A stretch of DNA of 64,000 nucleotides, taken from assembly GCF_000304315.1 (NCBI RefSeq), contig NC_018485.1:1582501-1646500 (forward strand). The letters run 5' to 3'. Shown here one piece after another: positions 1-9,556 of this stretch. The notes beneath the pieces were generated by a model. It made no database searches and had not been told where the DNA came from. It saw only the letters and a list, made by a program, of their open reading frames with translations. This DNA is from Methylocystis sp. SC2. Its GTDB lineage: Bacteria > Pseudomonadota > Alphaproteobacteria > Rhizobiales > Beijerinckiaceae. A program made the translations under genes and the position numbers. Each line of letters begins with the position of its first letter. Positions within the stretch are counted from its first letter, which is position 1.

Positions 1-976
<976 letters not shown>

Positions 977-1087
977 TCCGGCGCAGGAAAATGCGGGCGG
1001 GCGCGCGTAACGCTGGACAGCGGCGAGCGGTTTTGATATTCGCACCGCTCGTTCGAAAAAGCGTCGCGCTCGCGGCGCTGGGCGAAC

Positions 1088-1163
<76 letters not shown>

Positions 1164-1363
1164 TTAAATTCAAAGACATAGAGCCTTCACAATTGGCTCG
1201 CGGTTCGGCTTGGCGACCATATGGCGACCAACCGATTGCGCTGAATTTTTCTTGGGAATGTTCGCCTCCCGCCGGGGCCGCATATCGTAGCGGCGTCACC
1301 TGCTACGCCACCACGAGAGTGAGAGCGGGGCGTCGAACGCCACTGACTCGGGACCCCAGTTTT

Positions 1364-1978
1364 TCATCCAAAAGGGGACCCCTTTCCCGATGCGCATTTC
1401 TGCCGTCGTTGGCGTGACGGAGGGGGGCGTAGCCCGAGCGAAATGACGCCAACAACGGCGGCGGTCTGACCAATCGGGGCGGCGTCAGGCGCGGTTGCGA
1501 AGCGCCAGCTTTCGTTGCCGGTTTCGACAATGTCGCGATGATGGGTGAAGCGATCGAGCAGCGCGCTCGTCATCTTGGCGTCGCCGAAGACGCTCGGCCA
1601 TTCGCCGAAGGCCAGATTGGTCGTGACGATCACCGAGGCGCGCTCATAAAGCCGGCTGACGAGATGGAACGGCAATTGGCCGCCGGCCTGCGCGAAGGGC
1701 AGATAGGAGTCCGTCGAGAACGACGAAGTCCATGCGGGTAAGATAATCGGCGATGCGTCCCTGGCGCCCGGCGCGGGTCTCCGACGCCAGGCGATTGACG
1801 AGGTCGACGGTGTTGAAGAAGCGCCCGCGCAGACCAGCGCGGATGCAACTGCGCGCAATGGCGATGGCCAGCCGCGTCTTGCCGGTTCCCGTGCCGCCGA
1901 CGAGAACGACATTGCGCTGCTGGGGAACGAAGCCGCCGCCGGCAAGGTCGGCGCGCCGCTCTCGACAGCTAGTTCCCC
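1364..1978 (-). pseudogene. istB: IS21-family helper ATPase IstB remnant
   Basis: Two frames together spell the ATPase helper of IS21 transposition. The upstream part (about 1978-1700) reads [20 protein letters not shown] with a complete Walker A, then [20 protein letters not shown]. The downstream part (about 1700-1450) reads [20 protein letters not shown], then [17 protein letters not shown] and [10 protein letters not shown] loss of about two bases near 1700, where VVLDELGYLPFAQ is expected, shifts the frame. The N-terminal DNA-binding part and the transposase gene istA are missing. The GGGGTCCC-type sequence at 1320-1385 resembles IS21 end regions. Confidence 0.85.
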
Positions 1979-2034
1979 GTGACTGATCGGAGTCGATGTC
2001 GTCGGTTGGCGTTGTCGGAGTCGGAGGCCGTCAA

Positions 2035-2149
2035 CAGTAGAGCGTTCCACGGTCGAGAAGAAAGACGCTGGCGCGTCCTTCGCATGGCTGATGCAGTAGG
2101 AATAATGCATCAAGGCGTCTGGCCGAACGTTGATCTCGGCGAGCGCCAT
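2035..2149 (-). pseudogene. Truncated copy of the exported-protein gene at 19569-20045
   Basis: Translated leftward from 2149, this fragment reads [20 protein letters not shown], the same 20 residues that follow the signal peptide in the intact gene near 19.8 kb. The DNA of the two copies is clearly similar for about 115 bases. A one-base deletion then shifts the frame, and beyond 2035 the sequence is unrelated and joins the IstB remnant. It is a broken duplicate with no expected function. Confidence 0.75.
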
Positions 2150-2185
2150 CGACGGCGGGACGAGCTGGGAACCCAGCGTCTCCCT

Positions 2186-2299
2186 TAGAGCGCTTCCCGA
2201 TCACATGGAATCATGTGATCGATAAGGAATCGCTCAAAACAAAACGTTGGAGCAGGTTCTCCTCGAAAAAGTCTGTCAACTTTTTCGGAACCTGCTCTA
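2186..2299. repeat. MITE-like repeat, copy 1
   Basis: This 114-base unit starts TAGAGCGCTTCC and ends GGAACCTGCTCTA, which are imperfect terminal inverted repeats. Inside are two perfect stems: GATCACATG with CATGTGATC around GAAT, and GAAAAAGT with ACTTTTTC around CTGTCA. Near-identical units lie at 35209-35317 and 53728-53842. There is no coding capacity, so it would be a non-autonomous element. Confidence 0.85.
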
Positions 2300-2475
2300 G
2301 CCGACCGCGCCGCGCCGCCGAGATCCGGCAACGCCCTTATGGCAAGCCCGGAAAACATGCAGGAGGTGGGGGAGACACAGATTTACGGAACTCTTGTGAA
2401 CGCGAGCACTTGTGCAATTTGTCCGGCACTCGTGACTAGAGGTTGCAGGAGCGCTTCCGCGCTCTCGCGACCTAT

Positions 2476-3987
2476 TCACTTCAGCGCGAACTTATAGCGC
2501 AGACGAATCTCGAACAGCGAGGTCGTATCCGACGCCTCGTTGGCGACAGCGAGGAAATTGCGCCCGCGCACGTTGAAAGCGGTCAGGCCTTCCGGCGAGA
2601 TATCGCCGTCGCTAATGACCATGTCCAAAAATTGCGCCGCAAAGGGATTGGTCACGTCATAAACCGCCATGGCCGACTTCGTCGTGCGCTCAAGCCCGAT
2701 GAACGCCAGCACACGACCATCGATATGCATCAGCGCCACGCCTTCCGGCTCGACGCCTTTGTTGTCGCTGCGCGCATGATCATAGACGCCGCGGCTGATC
2801 GCTTCGGCGTCGAGCCGATTGCCGCTGTCGAAGACGATGCGGCCTGTGGCGTCGCGAATCGAGAACGACCGGCCGCCGAACGCGACTAGATTGTCCCGGC
2901 TCGACTCGACGTTCGACATTGTCAGACGGCCGAGCAGTGACCCGTCCGGCACATATTCCACGCTGGCGCCGCCGGCGGAGCCGCGACGCTCGTCCTCGCC
3001 GTCGCCGCTTCCATTGTCTCTTGCGTCGCCTTCATTGGCCATGACCAGATAGCTGCGACCGCGATATTCGTAGGCGGCGATGGAGTCAGGCTGGTAAAGC
3101 CCCTTTACAGGGACCTGCTCCAGCTTGACGCCCCCGTCCTGATCGTTCGGGTCAATGCCGTTGCCGGGAAGATTGAAGTCTTTCAGGCCGAGGCCGATGA
3201 TCCGTTCGAAACGACGCGATCTCAGGTCCAGCACGGCGACGCCATTGGCTTCCTGAAGGCCGACATAGGCCTTATCGCCGCGAGGGTCGATCGCGATATA
3301 TTCCGGCTCCGGATCGTAGGGGCACATATCGGGGCGCGTCGTTCCGTTGCCGGTCGCCGGAAACTTGCGAAGCTCGGCATAGCCCGGCAGCGTCGGGCTT
3401 ATGGGCAGCGTCTTGACCTCGCGCGTCCACACATCGATCAGGCTGACGCTGCCCGGCGGATCCACCGGACAAGGCTGACCGGACGTGCGCGCATTCGGCG
3501 TCCCTTCGTTGGCCACGAGCACCGTGCGGCCGTTAGGCGCAAAGGTCAGCATGTCCGGCAGGGCGCCAACGGTGACCGGGGCGCCCACCCGCTGGCTCGT
3601 GCGCGTGTTGATGAAGAGGACGACGCCGGGTTGCGCGCGATCGGTCGCCTCGACTGCAAGCGCGGCGAGCCCCTCGTGGATCGCGACGCTGTTGACGGCT
3701 CCATAGGGCGCGACGCTGACATTCCCGATCCATTTGCCGGTGGCGCGGTCAAGAACATCAACGCCAACCACGCCCGCCACCCACAGCGTGTCGGTGCGCT
3801 CGTCATGCGCGACGATTTCCGCTTTTTGTCCCGGGATGTTGCTCTGCGCGTGGGGATAGCTCCACACGCGGCGCGTTTCGACCGATAGCGACGGGTCAGC
3901 TGACGCGCTTCCGACATAGAGCGACGCGAGAGCGATGGACAAGCCACGCAAGGCCGTACCGGCGCGACGTTTGGGGTGCAGGCGCAT
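2476..3987 (-). CDS. Choice-of-anchor I family exported beta-propeller protein
   Basis: A 503-residue protein with an N-terminal signal peptide (RAGTALRGLSIALASLYVGSASA). It then carries repeated propeller-type blades: IPGQKAEIVAHDERTDTLWV, DVLDRATGKWIG, LTFAPNGRTVLVANEGTP, YIAIDPRGDKAYVGLQEANG, YLVMANEGDARD, PEGVALMHIDGRVLAFIGLE and LTAFNVRGRNFLAVANEASD. This pattern is that of secreted choice-of-anchor I proteins, often annotated as alkaline phosphatase- or phytase-like esterases. The enzymatic activity is not certain. Acidic DxDG-like loops suggest metal binding. It is a plausible substrate of the type II secretion system encoded on the same island. An AGGGAAAG sequence lies about ten bases upstream of the ATG. 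Confidence 0.8.
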   Translation of the reverse strand: MRLHPKRRAGTALRGLSIALASLYVGSASADPSLSVETRRVWSYPHAQSNIPGQKAEIVAHDERTDTLWVAGVVGVDVLDRATGKWIGNVSVAPYGAVNSVAIHEGLAALAVEATDRAQPGVVLFINTRTSQRVGAPVTVGALPDMLTFAPNGRTVLVANEGTPNARTSGQPCPVDPPGSVSLIDVWTREVKTLPISPTLPGYAELRKFPATGNGTTRPDMCPYDPEPEYIAIDPRGDKAYVGLQEANGVAVLDLRSRRFERIIGLGLKDFNLPGNGIDPNDQDGGVKLEQVPVKGLYQPDSIAAYEYRGRSYLVMANEGDARDNGSGDGEDERRGSAGGASVEYVPDGSLLGRLTMSNVESSRDNLVAFGGRSFSIRDATGRIVFDSGNRLDAEAISRGVYDHARSDNKGVEPEGVALMHIDGRVLAFIGLERTTKSAMAVYDVTNPFAAQFLDMVISDGDISPEGLTAFNVRGRNFLAVANEASDTTSLFEIRLRYKFALK

Positions 3988-4113
3988 TGCGTAGTCTTTC
4001 CCTATATGGAGAAGCTATAGCTGGAGACAGACAATCCACGGGGAATGTTTCAGCTGCATGACATCTTCTTGTGTCTGCGTCAGGAGCCGTCTTGGCTTGA
4101 GCATGCATCAAAC

Positions 4114-4142
4114 GTGAGAATATCGAAGGTCGATATTCTCAC
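4114..4142. promoter_or_regulatory. Perfect 13-bp inverted repeat upstream of the propeller gene
   Basis: GTGAGAATATCGA and TCGATATTCTCAC face each other across three bases. There is no T-run on either side, so it is not a typical terminator. It lies 127 bases upstream of the gene starting at 3987 and 41 bases left of the IS inverted repeat. An operator for a dimeric regulator or an old element end are both possible. Confidence 0.4.
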
Positions 4143-4182
4143 CTTTGATGGCTTTCCTTGCCGACTTGAGCTTCGAGACTAG

Positions 4183-4632
4183 GAGAGTATGCAAAGTCGT
4201 GGGGAGTATGTAATTTTTCGAGGGTTAAGATCGGCTCTTTGGGAAAGGCGAGTCCATGCAAAAGCTGGTTTGGCGGGTGAAGCTCGTCACTGATCTTGGG
4301 GACGGAGCGCCGGAAATCGACGTCGCGGCGGCCCGGATAAAAGAGACGAGTTTGCAATTCCTGAAACGCTTGGCCTTTCGCTCGCCGAAGGGAAGCGCAA
4401 CCGCCTTTGTCGAAAGCGCCGTCAACGAGATCCTGTCAAAACGCATGATCAAGGAACAGCAGATGCGATGGCATAGATGGACCGTGCAGCCGTTCCTCGA
4501 CGCGCGCGTCGCCGTTCGCAACAAAACACTCCCCGTTTCGCTCAGGCGCCTCTATCCAGATTTTCAGCCAGACAATGAAAATCGCTCAGTGCGCCTGTCA
4601 GCGTGACGAACCCCACGACTTTGCATGCTCTC
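4183..4632. mobile_element. Internally deleted insertion sequence with intact terminal inverted repeats
   Basis: The left end GAGAGTATGCAAAGTCGTGG (4183-4202) and the right end, read on the other strand from 4632, GAGAGCATGCAAAGTCGTGG, differ at one base. The 450-base element contains one small frame that joins a transposase N-terminus to its C-terminus. It could be mobilised in trans by a full-length relative. No obvious target duplication is visible. Confidence 0.75.
4256..4606 (+). pseudogene. Transposase remnant: N- and C-terminal ends joined by an internal deletion
   Basis: The 116-residue frame opens MQKLVWRVKLVTDLGDG, like the start of an insertion-sequence transposase. From about residue 47 it turns into FVESAVNEILSKRMIKEQQM, RWHRWTVQPFLDARVAV and RRLYPDF. 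I recognise that part as the C-terminus of ISKra4-like transposases, where ESxVN, KRM and QQMRW are typical. The whole catalytic core is missing. It lies entirely between the two inverted repeats. The family assignment is from memory and only moderately secure. The deletion itself is inferred from the short length. Confidence 0.6.
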
Positions 4633-4645
4633 GGCGGAGATCGCC

Positions 4646-5020
4646 ATGTCTTTTCGTTTTCTCGGCGCAGCGTGTGTGCTTGTTTTTTTCTCCCTCTCAG
4701 TGTCCACGCACGCCGCATCGGCGCACAGGCGGCAGGAATGGCGCGCCCCAGGTCCGCCGCGCCTTGGACCTTGGATCGAGGAGGGATGGTGCTGCGAGGA
4801 CTGGTCTCGCGCGCCAGCCATCCGCGATTGGGGTTTTTCCGCGCCTTGGAGCTACGATCCGCAAACCGGCGTTCCGTCAAGCACGGCGGAATATCCGTGG
4901 GGATATACGACTCCCTTCGTCAAAGTGGGATCAAGATGCGTTGCAAGCGAAATGAATGGCAGCCCTGGAGGCCTTGCGGTCCGCTATCAGCGGGTCATGC
5001 CATCATATTACTGTCGTTGA
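4646..5020 (+). CDS. Small exported aromatic-rich protein, unknown family
   Basis: A protein of 124 residues when started at the ATG at 4646. That start puts a signal peptide first (FRFLGAACVLVFFSLSVSTHAASA). An upstream ATG at 4625 lies inside the IS inverted repeat and is less likely. The mature part is rich in W, P and G (WIEEGWCCEDWSR, DWGFSAPWSYDP) and has four cysteines, so disulfides in the periplasm or outside the cell are likely. It ends VRYQRVMPSYYCR. I do not recognise it. It stands alone between the IS and the PhoX-like gene and could be a secreted substrate. Confidence 0.5.
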   Translation: MSFRFLGAACVLVFFSLSVSTHAASAHRRQEWRAPGPPRLGPWIEEGWCCEDWSRAPAIRDWGFSAPWSYDPQTGVPSSTAEYPWGYTTPFVKVGSRCVASEMNGSPGGLAVRYQRVMPSYYCR

Positions 5021-5277
5021 AGCTGCGGTAACTCCCCCATTCGCGAACATGATATTTGAGCGCGCGACAGGGCGCCCATCTGAGCCGTTTCGCATGTCGC
5101 GCGTCGAGCGCGAAATGTGTCTATCCCAATCAGGGATTGCTTGGTCGCGGTTAGCCGCGCGATTTCTGAAACCATGACGCCCCCTGACACACGCCCGTTG
5201 AATAATTGTAATGCGCCGCCCCTAGGTTCGCGCCCGCGTTTAAGCTTGTTTTTAGCTTAGTCTTGAGGGGGCAAAAT

Positions 5278-6963
5278 ATGAGTCGACTTTTCCTGGCGTT
5301 CGCCGCCGTGCTCGGCGTCGCATCTACGAATGGCGCCGCGGCGCAGAATGCTTTATCCGCCTCGGCGCAGAAAATAGGGCCCAGCACGACAACCGAGCCT
5401 TACCTTGTTCCGACAGCCGCTGGCGTCTCTGTCACTTCCATTCTGACTGCCGGCGACTCGGTTGAGGGTTACCGTATGGTCGGCATTCCAGACGGGCTCG
5501 GAGCCTGGCTTCCGCCGACCAGCGCCTTAGACTTTCTGTTCGGTCGTCAGCCACGTTCGTTCAATCTCGTGATGAATCATGAAATCGGGCGCACGCTGGG
5601 GATTCCGCGCGCGCACGGCTCCAAAGGCGCATTCGTGTCGCAATGGACGATCGATCGCGCGACCTTGAAAGTGCTTTCTGGCCGCGATCACATGACCAGC
5701 CCCAACGACCTGCTGACGTGGAGCGGCGCCGGTTACACGCCCGGTACGAGCGCGCTGGAGCGGCTCTGTTCCGCGGACCTTGCGAACCCGAGCGCATTCG
5801 GCCTCGGACCGAAGAACCGCATCTTCCTGAGCGGCGAGGAAACATCGCCGCCGTTCACCGCCGACCACGGCCGCATTTTCGCACACATCGTCGACGGATC
5901 AGACAAGAACAAATCGTTCGAGTTGCCGCGGCTCGGCAAAATGTCGTTCGAAAACGGCCTCGCGAACCCGTTTCCCGATCACAAGACGATCGTGATGCTG
6001 CAAGACGACGCCGGACGCGAAACCAACGTCACGGCGGCGACCAACGTTTGTCGGACGGCAGGTCAGACAGGCTGTACGGAGCCCCCCAGCGAACTGTATA
6101 TGTATGTCGGCTCGCAAAAGCCGCATGGCTCTCAAATCGAGCAGGCGGGCCTCACCAACGGCAACTTCTACGGCATACGCGTCGTTCTCAAAGGGCAGGT
6201 CGTCACGGGCGAGAATAAGGATTTTGTTTTCGCTTCGGCGGCGCCCGCCGTCACCTCCGCGCGATTCGAAGTCGTCAATTTTGGCGATGTTTCGAACAAG
6301 ACCGGCGTGCAGATTCAGGATTCTGCTATCGCCAACAATGTAACGCAGTTCGTGCGCGTCGAGGACGGCGCCTGGGATCCGCGTCCGGGCAAGTCGCGCG
6401 ACTTCTACTTCATCACGACCGGACGCATGACGTCTGACGCGACGACCTGGCGTCCTTCGCGTCTATGGCGACTGCGCTTCGACAGCATCGCACGGCCTGA
6501 GGCGGGCGGCACGATCGAGATGCTGCTCACCAATCAATTCTATCCGGGCGCCGCCACCACGCCGGACGCCGACCCCAGCTTCCAGATGCTCGACAACATG
6601 ACGATCGACCGGCTGGGGCGCATCATTATGCAGGAGGACGTCGGCGGCAACGATCGGTTGGGCCGGATCTATGTTTACGGAATCGATAGCGGCCAGTTGG
6701 TCCAGGTTGCGCGTCATAATCCCAAGTTCTTCAGCAGCGGCGCATCGAATCCGACCTTCATCACCAACGACGAGGAGAGTTCGGGCGTGATCGACGCTGC
6801 GGAAATACTGCGCGACGGCTGGTTCCTGGCGACGGTCCAAGGCCATCGTGCGTCAACCGACGTCGAACTGTTCGAAAGCGGCCAGATCTTGGCGCTCTTC
6901 ATCGATCCGTCGATTGCCCGGGGCCGTGGCGGAGCGCCCTTGCTTCCCGCGCCGCAGCCCTGA
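5278..6963 (+). CDS. PhoX/DUF839-type exported phosphatase-like protein
   Basis: A 561-residue protein. The ATG at 5278 is preceded by GAGGGGG at good spacing. It begins with a Sec signal peptide (LFLAFAAVLGVASTNGAAAQ), without the twin arginine seen in classical PhoX. The body shows DUF839 features: an early YRMVGIPDGLGAW stretch, RSFNLVMNHEIG, WSGAGYTPGTSALERLCSAD, RIFLSGEETSP, HGRIFAHIVDG and MTIDRLGRIIMQEDVGGNDR. PhoX enzymes are metal-dependent alkaline phosphatases. Whether this member keeps that activity is an inference. Position and signal peptide make it a candidate substrate of the neighbouring type II secretion system. Confidence 0.75.
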   Translation: MSRLFLAFAAVLGVASTNGAAAQNALSASAQKIGPSTTTEPYLVPTAAGVSVTSILTAGDSVEGYRMVGIPDGLGAWLPPTSALDFLFGRQPRSFNLVMNHEIGRTLGIPRAHGSKGAFVSQWTIDRATLKVLSGRDHMTSPNDLLTWSGAGYTPGTSALERLCSADLANPSAFGLGPKNRIFLSGEETSPPFTADHGRIFAHIVDGSDKNKSFELPRLGKMSFENGLANPFPDHKTIVMLQDDAGRETNVTAATNVCRTAGQTGCTEPPSELYMYVGSQKPHGSQIEQAGLTNGNFYGIRVVLKGQVVTGENKDFVFASAAPAVTSARFEVVNFGDVSNKTGVQIQDSAIANNVTQFVRVEDGAWDPRPGKSRDFYFITTGRMTSDATTWRPSRLWRLRFDSIARPEAGGTIEMLLTNQFYPGAATTPDADPSFQMLDNMTIDRLGRIIMQEDVGGNDRLGRIYVYGIDSGQLVQVARHNPKFFSSGASNPTFITNDEESSGVIDAAEILRDGWFLATVQGHRASTDVELFESGQILALFIDPSIARGRGGAPLLPAPQP

Positions 6964-7117
6964 CCTCAAGCGTCAAAAGGCTTCCTTGGAAGCTCAGCGC
7001 TTCTGCGCAAGCCACTGAGAAGAGCGTCCGACGCGTAGAGCGTCGGCGCTCCCTCATGCGCAACGAAACATTCCTCGCGCCAAATGAGTCGACGGCCCGC
7101 CCGTCCGCGCCAATGAG

Positions 7118-7732
7118 TCAGTCGGCGGATCCTTTGGTATTGGGTGGAATTTGACGTGGCGCCAAAGGGGAATGCTTATACAATTTTACCTTCGTAAACT
7201 GTCCCCCGTTTTGCAAAATCACTTCCGCGTTTGCTATGGATGCGACAGTCCAAGCGTCGATCGCTTCTCCCACCTTGCGCCATGCGCCCTGTGGCGAGCT
7301 TGCTGAAACGAGAAAGGCCTTCGCCTTTCTCTCGTGCCGCACGATCGCGGCGACGATCAAGTCCGTCGGCGCATCTGACAAGGTCGCCGCTTCGATCGAG
7401 GCCGCGTCGCTTTTGGGCAATGCTCTACGGTTCTTGGAAAAAATTGGTCGTGAGAGGGATTGGATGTCCGCCGATGCGGGTTTGGCCGGACCCAGTTCGA
7501 TCGCATCCAGCCTCGGCGGCGTCCAGTCCGGAACGCTGACGCCGCTTTCAGCGCTCAAACCGCCGATGATCGCATAGAGCGCAAAGGCCGCCGTTCCCGA
7601 CGCGATCGCCGACAGGAAGACCAGGACGATCGCCTGGATCGGCGATAGCTGCATCTGCTTCACGCCCGAGAGCCGCGATTGCGCAATCTGCAAGAGCTCC
7701 GGCAGCCGATCGTGAATTTTTGATTTTATCAT
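7118..7732 (-). CDS. Type II secretion protein GspC/GspN-like
   Basis: A 204-residue inner-membrane protein of the secretion machine, expected to link the inner platform to the secretin. It has a cytoplasmic start, one membrane segment (AIVLVFLSAIASGTAAFALYAIIGG) and a periplasmic part with RPIFSKNRRALPK, the hallmark of the GspC/N homology region. It continues DLIVAAIVRHERKAKAFLVS and ends VILQNGGQFTKVKLYKHSPL. The start at 7732 overlaps the end of gspM by four bases, so the two are translationally coupled. There is no PDZ domain. GspC or GspN cannot be separated by eye. Confidence 0.75.
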   Translation of the reverse strand: MIKSKIHDRLPELLQIAQSRLSGVKQMQLSPIQAIVLVFLSAIASGTAAFALYAIIGGLSAESGVSVPDWTPPRLDAIELGPAKPASADIQSLSRPIFSKNRRALPKSDAASIEAATLSDAPTDLIVAAIVRHERKAKAFLVSASSPQGAWRKVGEAIDAWTVASIANAEVILQNGGQFTKVKLYKHSPLAPRQIPPNTKGSAD

Positions 7733-8337
7733 GGGCGGCCTTTTTTCGGCGCGCCGCCGAAGACGTCGAATTGCGCCTCGAGTTCGTCGGTCTGTTGCGC
7801 TGCGCCCCAAAACACTCCCTGACTTCGGATTGTCGCGGAGGTGATGACGAGCAACGGCGGCTCTCCTTCGAGAGCGCGTGCGAGGGCATGAATGCGATCA
7901 TGCGCCCCTGTGACATCGATTCGCGCGCCAACGAGCGTTACGCCCTGGAACGGCTTTTGAGGCAGCATCTGAATAGACCTCACGGTCACCCGGGCCGCTT
8001 CCGCAATCGTCTTGAGTCGCGCTTGCAAATTGGCGTTGATGACGCCATCGCTGTCGCCGTCGAAAAGTTCGCCGCGGCCGTTGATATCCAAAACCTGCTG
8101 AGCGTAAGCCTGGATCTGGTCTTCATGCGCGACGACGGCCTGGTAGCGCGCGAGAGTCTGCTCGCGCTCGGCGATGGCGTCGGCGCCGGTCGCAATGATG
8201 CGGCGCGCAGGTTCAATGAGCACGAGATAGACGACGAGCAAAGCCAGCAGATTTACGCCGGCGAAGGCGGCGTGGCGTCCCGCGCGCGAGTGCCGGAGCG
8301 CTCTCCAACTCAACGGCGCGTTGAGCCACCGTTTCAC
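7729..8337 (-). CDS. gspM: Type II secretion inner-membrane protein GspM
   Basis: A 202-residue protein with a short basic cytoplasmic start, one membrane helix (FAGVNLLALLVVYLVLIEPA) and a periplasmic coiled stretch with a ferredoxin-like domain (VTVRSIQMLPQKPFQGVTL, RIDVTGAHDRIHALARALE). This is the PilO/GspM layout. It partners GspL in the inner-membrane platform that passes ATPase motion to the pseudopilus. Its ATG overlaps the gspL stop and its own end overlaps the next gene, giving a tight L-M-N/C operon on the minus strand. Confidence 0.82.
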   Translation of the reverse strand: MKRWLNAPLSWRALRHSRAGRHAAFAGVNLLALLVVYLVLIEPARRIIATGADAIAEREQTLARYQAVVAHEDQIQAYAQQVLDINGRGELFDGDSDGVINANLQARLKTIAEAARVTVRSIQMLPQKPFQGVTLVGARIDVTGAHDRIHALARALEGEPPLLVITSATIRSQGVFWGAAQQTDELEAQFDVFGGAPKKGRP

Positions 8338-9506
8338 TTGCCGCCCTCCGGTTTCTTCTGTTCGATTTTCGCCTGCAGCGAAAAGCCCTCGCGCTTTTCG
8401 CGCGGGTCGGGAGTGATCGGGGCCGTTAGCCCAGCGTCGCTGAACAGCGGCGATTTGTTAAAGAGCGCCGGCAGGCCGACCGCCGAACTCGCGAATCCCA
8501 CAAGATCAATCGCCCGCTCATTGGGTTTCGAATCGCTCAACCGGAAATCGGCGACGTAAGCGTCGTCCGGCAGAATGCGCGCGGTTTCCTCCCACAAGTC
8601 AGCGAATTGCGGTCCATCGCGCCGGGTCGCTCGCAGCACCGACAGGATCCGACTCTCCGAGGAGGCGTGGTCTACCGCCTGCCGCACCCGCGCGGCGCGC
8701 GCCGACATCTCCTGTATCTGCGCGTCGAGTTCAGCGGTGAACGCGTTCTGGCGCCAAAGCGTAGTCACCACGCCAATCAGCGCGAACGCCGCTGTCGCGG
8801 CGCAGAGGCCAAGCGCCAGATTGCGGAAACGCTGCGACCTTTGGGCTTCGGTCTCCAACCGGATAAGCGGCGCCTCCTCACCGTCCGTCGGCAGGCCGGC
8901 GGGTCGGATGAAGGCAAGGTCGGAGAATGCGAGACCCGCCCGCTCGACCGCTTCGACCGCCCTGTCACGCCGCAAAATCCATAGGCTGACCCGCAACTTG
9001 CCTCCCGCGACAGGATGCTTCGCAAGCGTGTGGCCATAGATGACGTCCGCAACGCGCAAAGGAGTTCTGCGTTCGATGTCAGCGACGAGAAGCCGGGGCA
9101 GAGTGCTGGCCGCCGCGCTGGGAATGTCAAACCGACGCACGAAGAAGGATTCAGGCTCAATCTCGAGCCCGATCCGCACCGCGTTACGCGTCAGTTCGCG
9201 ACTCCTCAACGCCTCTTCGAGCGACGTGGACGCGATTTCATCGCCGGAAAGACGCCAGAGCGGCGCGCCACGCGAGTCGAGGCACCAGAGATCGCACGCT
9301 CCTGCCTTGAGAATAAGCTGCCGGTCGCCCCTGTCAGCGAGCCAAGCGACCGTTTCGGGAGGAAATAGGCTGAAGAATTCACGGCGATACCATGCGAGGA
9401 ACCGAAGCGCCGTCCTCTTAATCGAACCTTCGAGGATCTGCCGCTTCCAGAACTCGGATGCCACTTTAAGACCCCTCCAATGGAGAGACGCGTCGACGAA
9501 CGCCAT
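8334..9506 (-). CDS. gspL: Type II secretion protein GspL (PilM/PilN-like)
   Basis: A 390-residue protein. The cytoplasmic half is actin-like (LILKAGACDLWCLDSRG, LLVADIERRTPLRVADVIYG). A membrane helix follows around LALGLCAATAAFALIGVVTTLW, then a coiled stretch and a PilN-like periplasmic domain (LWEETARILPDDAYVADFRL). GspL recruits the GspE ATPase to the membrane. The ATG at 9506 is the first clear start. The ribosome site is weak, so the exact N-terminus is uncertain. It is the first gene of the minus-strand L-M-N/C operon. Confidence 0.82.
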   Translation of the reverse strand: MAFVDASLHWRGLKVASEFWKRQILEGSIKRTALRFLAWYRREFFSLFPPETVAWLADRGDRQLILKAGACDLWCLDSRGAPLWRLSGDEIASTSLEEALRSRELTRNAVRIGLEIEPESFFVRRFDIPSAAASTLPRLLVADIERRTPLRVADVIYGHTLAKHPVAGGKLRVSLWILRRDRAVEAVERAGLAFSDLAFIRPAGLPTDGEEAPLIRLETEAQRSQRFRNLALGLCAATAAFALIGVVTTLWRQNAFTAELDAQIQEMSARAARVRQAVDHASSESRILSVLRATRRDGPQFADLWEETARILPDDAYVADFRLSDSKPNERAIDLVGFASSAVGLPALFNKSPLFSDAGLTAPITPDPREKREGFSLQAKIEQKKPEGGK

Positions 9507-9556
9507 CGATAAGGTAACGCCCGGGCCGTCGCAGAGCAACGATTCCGGCGCACGTC

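Noticed and set aside
2300..2475. An IS256-like end around GGAGACACAGATTTACGG
   Set aside because: The resemblance to IS256-type ends is only an impression, and no partner inverted repeat or transposase was found.
5021..5277. A short minus-strand frame (5008-5190)
   Set aside because: No ribosome site, no known motif, and it overlaps the end of the exported-protein gene.
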